Source: Heliocidaris erythrogramma
Taxonomy: Eukaryota; Echinodermata; Echinoidea; Camarodonta; Echinometridae
Assembly: GCA_025617745.1 (NCBI GenBank)
Contig: CM046859.1
Span: forward strand, 28,447,371 to 28,511,370
DNA length: 64,000 nucleotides
Reading direction: 5' to 3'
Shown: piece after piece, positions 56,340 through 64,000 of the stretch
How positions within the stretch are numbered: position 1 is the stretch's first letter
Layout of the letters: each line of letters begins with the position of its first letter
The notes under the pieces: model-generated
Told to the model about the DNA's origin: nothing
The model's input: only the letters and a program-made list of their open reading frames with translations
The model's database searches: none
Made by a program: the position numbers and the translations under genes

Positions 56340-56545
56340 TAGACCTTTTCACAAATGGATTCAAATTTATGGATATTTCTACCAGAAAACCTAGTGACAA
56401 GCAATGTCATTCACCTGTTCAAAGTTATTGTGTTTCTTTTATTATTTCCATTGTGCATACATTAGTTGTTGCTATATCAGGCAAGCTTTGCCCAGACCTC
56501 GGGCAAGCCATAAAATCTGAATACATTTGTGAAATGGTCTATTGG
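56340..56545. repeat. Dispersed foldback repeat, copy 2
   Basis: AGACC at the left and GGTCT at the right, with TTCACAAATGGATTCAAATT and TACATTTGTGAAATGG inverted. Related to 240-490. Confidence 0.5.
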
Positions 56546-56689
56546 GTCGATAACCAAGATAAGATTAAAGTTTCAACTAACTTGAATTACGATTTGTCAG
56601 CCATCTATGATTATAATAGTGATAAAATTGTAGTATTAATTTTTTCAGCTATATGTACTCTCCTTTTCATGCCCAACATTGTTTTCTAC

Positions 56690-56790
56690 GAATGGAGCGA
56701 TGATATTCATAACACGCCATTCGTACTACTCAGTATAACAATTGTTGCGAATGGCGTGTTATAGCATCACTCCATTCGTTGAAAATACAA
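56690..56790. repeat. 100-bp palindrome near the right end of the TTAA element
   Basis: ACGAATGGAGCGATGATATT and CATAACACGCCATTCGT are mirrored by CGAATGGCGTGTTATAGC and ATCACTCCATTCGT around a CAATTG centre. Confidence 0.75.
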
Positions 56791-56834
56791 ATGTCGTGAA
56801 AGTACAACAGACAGACGTCAGAGCTGGGTGTTAA

Positions 56835-57380
56835 AAAGAGAGAAATCCCAGCTACATTATTAAAACATGTAAAACACTGAATTACATATGCACAATATTT
56901 CAATTTTGAAATCAATTAAAGTAGTCACTCGAAGAAAAATCACGACAACTGAAAATTAGTGACAAATTATATATGGATGGAAAGATTACAACTTGAAAAA
57001 CACAAATGATGTGCTGAAAAGTCATATAAATATCCTGGAAAGGCTTAAAATGTAATTTCTAGAGACCCTTCTCAGACCCCCAAACCAAGCCAAACAACGG
57101 TCGTAGCGAGGTCTGAAACGTGACGTCACACCCTGGACAGATATGATCTATAGGTTGCGCACGAACGCTGTACTCTGGTTTGTTTACTACACTACAGTAC
57201 GTTTGTTTTCTTGTGCTATTTATTGTCGCTCTTTCAGTTAATTATTCGATATCATTCGAAATATCACTCAGGAGTGTGTCATCTTGAAACATTATAGAAT
57301 ATATCTGCGTGATTATTTCAACTTTTATGAAGCAATAATTGGCTATAAACCAATTTCGCGAGTTTGACAACTTCAGCTAA
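56835..57380. other. Unassigned spacer
   Basis: No gene recognised. A CRE-like GTGACGTCAC lies at about 57120 and a TATTTATTG word further on, but there is no downstream coding region to pair them with. Confidence 0.35.
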
Positions 57381-58114
57381 AGGCCCGGTCCCACTGGCCG
57401 ATGGACACAAAACGTATGCAAAAAGGACACAGCGGACGAGCAAAAATTCGGGGGTGGCTCCATCCGTTTTCATCCGCTCCAGAAATGGACAAAATTGGCG
57501 AAAATTGGCGAAAACAGAACGGAAAAGAACGGACGTGGGTAGTATGTAGCGGGGATGTTAAACGGATGTTCATCGGAAGCCTAGCGGATGAAAGCGGATG
57601 GAAGTGGATGACATCCTAAATATACGAGATACATCCCAGATACAAACGCTTTGTCCGTTTTGAATACTTTATATACGAGATGCATACGCTTACATCCTTT
57701 CTATTTCCGTGCTACTAACGATGTATAGACGTTCCATGTACCTTATCTTTCCTCCCTCTTTCCGTTTTCAGCTGCAGCGGATGTGAGTTGCGAGGATGCC
57801 CAGAGGATGCAGAGAGGATACAGCGGACGTTTAACGGATGATAACGGACATAGAACGTTTGTTGCTCGTATATGTCGCGGATTTACATCGTACACGGCGT
57901 AAAGTTCATCCGTCATGTCCGTTCTAAAAGTTTTGTGCAGCTCAAAACTTTTTGCGCGGATGAAATCACAGTGGACGGATGCTCGATGGATAGAGCGTAT
58001 GAAACACGTATGCAATGAGTACACAACGGATGCATAGCGTTTTCCAAACGGATGGCAAGATTTTTTTACGTTTTACATCCTCTTTGCATCCGTAAGTGTA
58101 GTGGGACCGGGCCT
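57381..58114. mobile_element. 734-bp DNA transposon with dense GGATG motifs
   Basis: Perfect 15-bp ends AGGCCCGGTCCCACT and AGTGGGACCGGGCCT. The interior carries about twenty (A/G)CGGATG, GCGGAC or CATCC words: plus-sense clusters at 57425-57610 and 57775-57850, then both senses to 58095. CpG-rich against an A/T-rich background. No coding region; target duplication unresolved. The class is not certain (Harbinger/ISL2EU-like G-rich ends). Confidence 0.7.
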
Positions 58115-59160
58115 ATAGTAATTGGCTTTGGCGGCTTGTGCAGTTAGATTCAGGGCCTGTATGTCCGGGGAGCGTCCGGAGCTGGTGTTGCACGTTTCGT
58201 TGCCTAATAGTTACTGTGAATGTGGCTGATTTCTTCGCTTTCGTATTTTTGGAGAGAATAATCAGACCACTCAGACTGTGAGACAGCCGAAGGGATTGTT
58301 AAAAAGTTGTCATATTTTCTATGTCAGATTTAGACTTTCGGTACCAAATCCAAATGTTACTCTTATAGCGTTTTTAGAGTGATTTTTGGATAATACTAAC
58401 TAAGTTAGATATCTTCTTTCTGTCAGACTTCACAAGCTTCATCAGCGGTTTTGTATGCAGTCCTTCTAAATAGCGAGCAAACCATACACAAATAACCTCT
58501 CTATTCATAAGGACCTCCATTCAACGCATGCTAAATGAATAGCTGGTCTTTATGAATAGCGAGCGGACCCCCAAATATGTTCAGTTCCTCTTCATTAGCA
58601 TTGAAAACATCAACAGTATCTCCAATGAATCATCTTAATCATCAACCATTAAATCACATCATTGACTCTGCAACCCCTGATCTCTATCATCATTGCTGAT
58701 ATCGCCTTGGCTGCGTCATCACCATCACCACATCCCCACTTGCTCTGCCCTCTCTGTCATTATTGACACAACAACAAGCATCTACATGTAATATACCCAA
58801 CCAACCTCAACATTTGTCATCATCAAATCAACAACATATTCCCTGTCATCACCACCATCTACAATGCCCAATAATGAGTAAATTGCGTCACTTGCGTGTG
58901 TTTTCAATGTATGTGGCGCGTCTAGCCAGCATAGCTCTCATTATGTTGTCCAGCTTGTGACGTCACTCATCGCGACACTCCACGGAGGACTGCTGAAGGC
59001 AGAAAATCTGGATCTCACAAATACCATTTTTGAAAGATGATTACTGCCGTCCCAAAACATACCTTGACCTGGGAAGTTGTTATACCTGATCAGTAAAGCT
59101 TCTCCTTCGATGTATGAATTTTGCAGCAATTCAAAACACTTTAGACTCTTCGAGTGACTA
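58115..59160. other. Unassigned spacer
   Basis: Contains a repeated ATAGCGAGC(A/G) word (58470, 58555) and ATCATC-rich stretches. No gene is supported. Confidence 0.4.
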
Positions 59161-60087
59161 CTTTAAGCAAAACAAACAACAACAAAAAAAACAACAGAAA
59201 AACAAACAAACAAACAAACTTCAATATATTTGAAAAAAGAGCATAGCATACATTAAGATAGATGACCTACAACTGGGCATTAACTAGTCTGACGAGTGTG
59301 AGGACACTTGATTTTTTGTATCGTTCAGTTCTTGCATGAGGTATGTGTAAGTGGTTAGAGTTTCTAAGTCCAGATCGCAAGAGTTGTTGCCGTTCAGCTG
59401 GAAGCAGATCACGATGTCGCGAGGAGACAAGGATTGATTTGGCAAAGTTGGTATGTATGTCATTTCTTCGCGTAGCAAGAGAGGGAATATCGAAACTGCT
59501 AAGGAGTTCTTCATGGTGATGCTGATCAGGGTATGATATCATCCTGAGTGCCCTACGCTGTACCCGCTCAATATCTGACTGATGTGTTGTCAGGCTACCG
59601 CTCCAGACCGGTGCGCAAACTTCAATCAATGGTCGGACATACACTGTGTATATGACCCAAGATCACTGGTTGGAACTCCATTCCTCTTACAGAGACGTCT
59701 GGATGCACGTTTAATGACCTGTTCTACTTGTAAATCCCACTTAAGGTTTGATTGAATGCTAACACCAAGCAGGCGAAGTGACGTTACAGACTCCAAAACT
59801 TCATTTCCAATAGTAATCAAAGGTGAAGGTGGACCATAACAGGAAACTTACATGCATCACCTTACATTTTCAGCCTTTGGTTTCATTGAATTGAACTCGC
59901 AGAGGGGGGGGGGGGGGGGGGGGAGGGGCACTCAACCTTTTTTAGTATGTGGGTGTGCCTCTGCCAATCGCAAAACAGGGGGCTAAGGAGCTGAATGGTT
60001 GAGGGTCTAAGGAGTGAAAGGGCTCATGGGCAGAGCTAATTTTGAGGGTCTGAAGAGCTAAAAATTAGTTGGGAAATCCCATTTTGG

Positions 60088-60545
60088 AGGGTCTTGGGAG
60101 CTAATTTTATTAAAGTAGTGTATTAATTGACTGTTTTAATTGACTAAAATAATATGTTTTGGTTTGATTTGGTAAATGTTAAGGTGTATTTCTTGCACCA
60201 AGATCAAAAATAGAAAATTTGATCTGAGTTATTTAGAACATACACAATTTACATTCAAGTCATAAAAGAATCACACTGGAACCAAAGCTTGTTTTAAAAC
60301 TCAAATAAAACTCAAATAAAAGGTTTATGGTCAGAGCGAATTTGGAGGGTCTAAGGAGCTAATTTTATTACAGTAGTGTATTAATTGACTGTTTTAATTG
60401 ACTAAAATAATATGTTTAGGTTTGATTTGGTAAATGTTAAGGTGTATTTCTTGCACCAAGATCAAAGCTAGAAAATTTGATCTGAATTATTTAGAAAATA
60501 AATTTACATTCAAGTCATAAAAGAATCACACTGGAACCAAAGCCC
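60088..60545 (+). repeat. Tandem duplication, unit about 250 bp
   Basis: GAGCTAATTTTATTA(A/C)AGTAGTG to CACTGGAACCAAAG occurs twice (from 60088 and 60343). The continuation CTTGTTTTAAAACTCAAAT after unit 1 (60291) reappears at 61372, after the nested block. Confidence 0.85.
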
Positions 60546-60996
60546 GGGGGGCCACTCAGATATATGGGTGTACACCTGGGGGCGTTTCATGAAAGGACTT
60601 GTCAGATATTTTATCCGACAAATTTGCTCTCAGCCAATCAGATGCAAGGATTTCAGTAGCTTATAACCCGACAACTTCCTTTCATGAAACGCTCCCCTGG
60701 TGTACACATGCGCGTCCAATAAAACGTGTAAAAGGGGTCCCTTTTCAGGTGGAACGCGTAACGCGCGTTACGCGTTAAGGGGTCCAAAAACGCTGATTTT
60801 CAACAAAAAGGGGTGCTTTTGACTAATCTGGCCGAAGTCAAACCTGTTTAGGGGGGTTGGATGATTAAAAACCGCGCAAAAATCCTCGTTTAGGGGTCTT
60901 TTTTCATCCAAGTATAAAACCTTAGGGGGTATTTTGAAAACCCATGGACACGCATGTGTACACCCATATATCTGAGTGACGCCCGCCCCCCCCGGG
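60543..60996. mobile_element. Nested element with CCCGGGGG...CACTCAGATATATGG ends
   Basis: The ends CACTCAGATATATGGGTGTA and TACACCCATATATCTGAGTG are inverted next to G and C runs. Its ends resemble those of the outer element. It contains a 24-bp CpG palindrome, AACGCGTAACGCG/CGCGTTACGCGTT (about 60752-60777), and repeated AGGGGTC/GGGGTG words. Confidence 0.75.
60578..60697. mobile_element. 120-bp MITE nested in the CACTCA element
   Basis: GGGGGCGTTTCATGAAAGGA and CCTTTCATGAAACGCTCCCC are inverted, with GACTTGTC/GACAACTT following. It lies between two halves of a GTGTACAC word, so it is younger than its host. Harbinger-type ends. Confidence 0.7.
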
Positions 60997-61363
60997 AAGC
61001 GAACTTTTTTTCCCACGAACTTTTTGTCACTATCGTCCTTGACGCATGCGCAACTTTGAAATAGCCCTACAATGCTTGGAGTTGGATGGGGTTTCAAAGT
61101 TTCATCCTACTTTAGTAAAAATAAAAATACAAGACGTTATTTTTGTAATGTCCAAACTGAGAGTCGAACCCACATACCTCAGGTTAAATGTCCGAGGACT
61201 AACGCATCTCGCCACAGCAAGACGCCGGGAGCAACCGTCATTATATCGCTTAAGGAATAGACCCTATGATTGCGAAATTGATTTAGATCGGAAAGGATCA
61301 GGTGCGCATGCGCCAGGGAGGACGGGACAAAAAGTTCGTGGGAAAAAAAATTTAGCCCCCGGG
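60991..61363. mobile_element. 373-bp element with CCCACGAACTTTTTGTC ends
   Basis: CCCGGG at both ends, then TTTTTTTCCCACGAACTTTT and its inverted partner near 61327-61350. Together with the CACTCA element it forms one block (60543-61363) flanked by AACCAAAG and AACCAAGG (8 bp, one mismatch). It encloses a tRNA-like sequence. Confidence 0.65.
61151..61230 (-). repeat. tRNA-derived sequence (tRNA pseudogene or SINE head)
   Basis: On the minus strand GCTGTGGCGAGATGCGTTAG resembles a D-arm/A-box, CGGACATTTAACCTGAGG an anticodon arm, and GTGGGTTCGACTCTCAG a T-arm with B-box. Acceptor-stem pairing is poor, so it is not a functional tRNA. Confidence 0.5.
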
Positions 61364-61389
61364 AACCAAGGCTTGTTTTAAAACTCAAA

Positions 61390-61860
61390 TGGTGTATGAT
61401 CACTTCACCTAATACCGGCCATGTCATAATACCGATCATTAAGCGTATCATGGCATCTAGCGCGCGTCTTGCAAATCAACCCATGGGACTACGCGTAGAA
61501 TGCCTAGCAACGTTGAGAACAGCCAAAGTAGAGCAAGATGAGGAATAAAAACGTAATTATAATCAATTTTTTGTTAATTTTTCATATTTTCATTAAAATA
61601 ATCTCTTTTCATAAATTGCCATTGACTATGTGCAGGGGTCGGTATTACGCACTTCTCCCTCTATGCGTAAAATGAGATGACTCTATTGCAACGTCATTTC
61701 TACAAGAACGCGCAAGTATTATCGCTCGTTAGTACCTGGATCTTGTTCCCCAGTATTTGGGTAATAGTCTGATGAATTTTCATTACGTTTCATGAAGAAT
61801 CTTTGCCGTAGTCGTTGGAAACATCGTTAAGAGGCCGGTATTAGGTAAAGGCATCATACT
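61390..61860. mobile_element. 471-bp MITE
   Basis: The ends GTATGATCACTTCACCTAAT (followed by ACCGGCC) and GGCCGGTATTAGGTAAAGGC (followed by ATCATAC) are inverted. No coding. Confidence 0.65.
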
Positions 61861-62966
61861 GTATATCACCAAGATATGTGCACGCGCACATATGCAGTTC
61901 TAATTTTAGCTGCTCCCGATCTCACTACTCTGGTACCCATGCGGTGCATGTGCTGAGCTGAGTCCAGTGGTAAGAATAGTTCAGTGGTATGCACTGAACT
62001 CGATGTCGCATGTAGATTGATCTCGCTGAGCTTGCCGCTAGCACTAGGCCGCCCAGCTCCCCCCGCTGCGCTGGCCTGGGAGGCTAGGGGGCGACCGTTC
62101 CCGGACAATGGGCTGTGCGCATTGTTTTCTAGGGAGCGAGTCGGAAGCCAATCGAGGTGCGGTTAGTGAAAATCGCATATCATGGGAGCTGCCCGAGAAG
62201 GTTGAAAATGGGGGACGTCACAGCGGCACATATATGTGTGACATTATATATGAGTGCCCCCCCCCCCCCCGGGCTCGCCCCATGCTGATAAAGCATCCAC
62301 ATGATACTGTAGATGACTTGACTCTGATTTATGGACAACTTCAGCAATAGTCAAGTCATCAACATACTTCCATCTCTTTGTAGTAGTCCCGACAGCGTCG
62401 TTGATCATAATCAGGAAGATTACCGGGCCAAGTTTGGTTCCTTGTGGAACCCCACATGATAGCTATTGGTCGGATGATGATGCACCACAGTATCGAGTTG
62501 TATGCGTACGTTTCGTGAGAAAACTAGCTATCACTGGGATGATGGCCGAGTTGACATCCATTTGAATCAGCTTCTGTAGAGCCTTTGTATGGTCGATGAG
62601 GTCAAAGGCCTTCATGAAGTCGATTGTGCAAATGATCGTGGCATGATGACTTGGCTTATCTAGGCCCCGTTGAAGGAGGCTAACTAGGTAATGTGACACA
62701 GAGCTGCCTTTCATGTTACCAAATTGCTTTGGATCATTTTGGTCTTTGATATCAGCCATCACTCATTCTGCCAGGAAGCCTTCGAAGACACGCGCTATAA
62801 TTGGGGTGATTGAAATTGGTCGGAGCTGATTGTATTCGGTGACTGGTGATGTATTCGGAACGGGACACACTGCAGTTTTCCAAGAGCTTGGGAAATGACC
62901 GCTGCTAAGACAGTTATTGAAGATGTTGGTCAGTAGTAATGAGAATTCATACGCAAATTCCTTTAA

Positions 62967-63913
62967 AGATCACATTACAAGAAAATTCCATCAAAGTAAA
63001 TATTGGCTTAATACTTTTTATTGCATATATGGCATAAATTAAACAAGGTTATCCAAATTTAACGCTTGGAAACATTTGAAGTAATGATTATTATCAATTA
63101 TAAAACGGTAAAATACAGCCCCCGATATAGCAGCTGAAGAGCTCCTCGAACGCTGCTGAGATGTGTGACGACGCACCAGGGGCCAGTCCTGTCTAAGCAG
63201 ACGATGTCCCATAACATCTTACACATTTTTCAGTGCCTGTTTTGTCATCTCCTCTTCACTTTATTTCTCTTACTTGACTAGCGTCAGTCTTAATGTTAGT
63301 ATGTTGCCTCACTCTTAACTTCGTGTATGGTATTATTTTTAAGGAAATATGCAGCGTTAAAAAAAATAAAGGAATCAGTTACTTGTAAACAAAATAAGAC
63401 GCCATTGTATTTTCAGCTGCTTGCACCGGGGCATGTTCGGCGTTTCAAGAGGGAACTAATACCATCCATGCTATTATTCGGAGGGCTTTTCAATTTGAAA
63501 ATGGGGTTTATTTCATTGATCATTGACCCTTCTCCTGTGTATTTACAATCAAACGGTTTTAGTTATCAGAATCAGTTTCACTTTCCCTTTTAGAATCGTG
63601 TGAAATAAGGTCATGTTAAATATACCAAACTCTTTATAATTTGATAAATAATTGCATTGCAATTACGTTCATTCATTATAGGACGTCGTCTGCTTAAGCA
63701 GGATCGATCCCTTGTGTGACGACATCAAAACATCGCTATATTTCTGGCGAATCCTCGGATATTCCAGATGCTTAGAAGAGCTTTTATTTATGTTGTTTTT
63801 ATAATCATCAGATACGCAGTTGACATAAAACTTATACGATTGCCATCTGTAAGCTTCCCAGTTTCTAGTGATACATTAATTGCCATATTTGTGATTTTCT
63901 TGTAATGTGATCT
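62967..63913. mobile_element. TTAA-flanked DNA transposon, copy 2, inside the LINE
   Basis: AGATCACATTACAAGAAAAT and ATTTTCTTGTAATGTGATCT are inverted and lie exactly between TTAA at 62963-62966 and 63914-63917. The LINE frame continues across the site (IPIRL then LKEFAYE). Reverse-complement sister of 6160-7072. No transposase. Confidence 0.85.
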
Positions 63914-64000
63914 TTAAGAGTCGGATGGGGATATCAGTGGGATGTCCAGCCTTTGATGCATTCAACCTCCTGAGTCGTTTGTAGACTTCCTCCCTATCTA

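Larger units (their letters stand above)
54129..56834. mobile_element. 2.7-kb TTAA-bounded element
   Basis: TTAACACCCAGCTCTGACGT at 54129 is mirrored by ACGTCAGAGCTGGGTGTTAA ending at 56834. The inversion continues through GTCTGTCT and ACGAATGGAGTGAT. ATAACACGCC(A/G)TTCGT words recur at 55915, 56706 and 56755. The interior is A/T rich, with one plausible exon (56052-56228), a repeat copy (56340-56545) and a tRNA-like stretch (55570-55660). TTAA ends fit a piggyBac/Kolobok-like transposon, but no catalytic domain was recognised. Confidence 0.6.
59904..62273. mobile_element. 2.4-kb insertion with G-run/CACTCA ends, inside the LINE
   Basis: The left end is a 20-nt G run then AGGGGCACTCAA; the right end is TATGAGTGCCCC with a C run, inverted. 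CTCGC flanks both sides (59896-59900 and 62274-62278), and the LINE frame continues across (LSAW then EFNSMK). The interior contains a duplication and nested elements listed separately. No transposase seen. The 62000-62230 part is GC-rich without a gene. Confidence 0.75.
59205..64000 (-). mobile_element. Decayed LINE (jockey/CR1/Rex group) split by two insertions
   Basis: Four minus-strand stretches form one RT in order. 64000-63914 encodes YKRLRRLNASKAGHPTD. 62962-62274 encodes LKEFAYEF, QLRPISITPIIARVFE, DPKQFGNMKGSS, DFMKAFDLIDH (motif A), VPQGTKLGPVIFLIMINDAV (motif B), KYVDDLTI (catalytic) and DALSAW. 59900-59640 encodes EFNSMKPKAE, LITIGNEVLESVTSLRLLGV. 59644-59267 encodes MYVRPLIEVCAPVW...RVQRRALRMI. 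The 3' UTR ends in (TTTG)n at 59205-59225. It has an in-frame stop before MADIKDQ and at least two frameshifts near 59640 and 59860. The 5' end lies beyond the window. Confidence 0.85.

Noticed and set aside
58941-59129. Minus-strand frame with splice-donor-like sites, considered as the missing TM1 exon of the channel gene
   Set aside because: It has no hydrophobic segment, no family motif and no phase-1 donor after a membrane helix.
61046-61381. Frames over the nested element
   Set aside because: They cross inverted repeats and a tRNA-like sequence; no domain is present.

Overview
This is eukaryotic, intron-rich and very repeat-rich DNA. It is most likely from an echinoderm (probably a sea urchin) or another invertebrate deuterostome. 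The pointers are a single-coding-exon TRIM gene, a pair of DEG/ENaC channel genes with many small phase-conserved exons, a Penelope-like element, CR1/jockey-type LINEs, many foldback elements and very long poly-G/poly-C runs. The species cannot be fixed from the sequence alone.

Host genes. (1) A complete TRIM-type RING/B-box gene has its whole coding region in one exon at 11108-12934 (+), with a splice acceptor just upstream. (2) A DEG/ENaC (ASIC-like) sodium channel gene lies on the minus strand. Eleven exons run from 52681 down to 31894, all splice phases agree, and they give about 493 residues from the end of TM1 to the stop codon. The TM1 exon was not found. (3) The 3' end of a second DEG/ENaC gene lies on the plus strand (exons 18299-18368, 18976-19051, 23277-23624). 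It is a tail-to-tail paralogue of gene 2 with an identical 76-nt penultimate exon, but its last exon adds a third hydrophobic segment at the C terminus.

Layout. 0.2-2.2 kb and 15.7-17.7 kb hold rearranged copies of the same repeats; copy A carries two small transposons for which copy B shows the empty site. 2.7-5.5 kb is a broken Penelope-like element with three hammerhead-ribozyme-like 39-mers. 6.2-7.1 kb is a TTAA-flanked element with a sister copy at 63-63.9 kb. 7.4-10.3 kb is a tandem array split by a 1.95-kb foldback element built of nested palindromes. 11-13 kb is the TRIM gene. 13.4-31.8 kb holds the plus-strand channel tail, MITEs, an LTR-retrotransposon fossil and simple repeats. 31.9-52.7 kb is the minus-strand channel gene; its 8.3-kb intron holds a 5.2-kb foldback carrying a LINE, and a second LINE. 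54.1-56.8 kb is a TTAA-bounded 2.7-kb element with a possible coding exon. 57.4-58.1 kb is a motif-array transposon. 59.2-64 kb is a decayed LINE opened by two separate transposon insertions, one of which contains further nested elements.

Only the TRIM gene and the two channel genes look like host genes. Most other open frames lie in low-complexity DNA or transposons.
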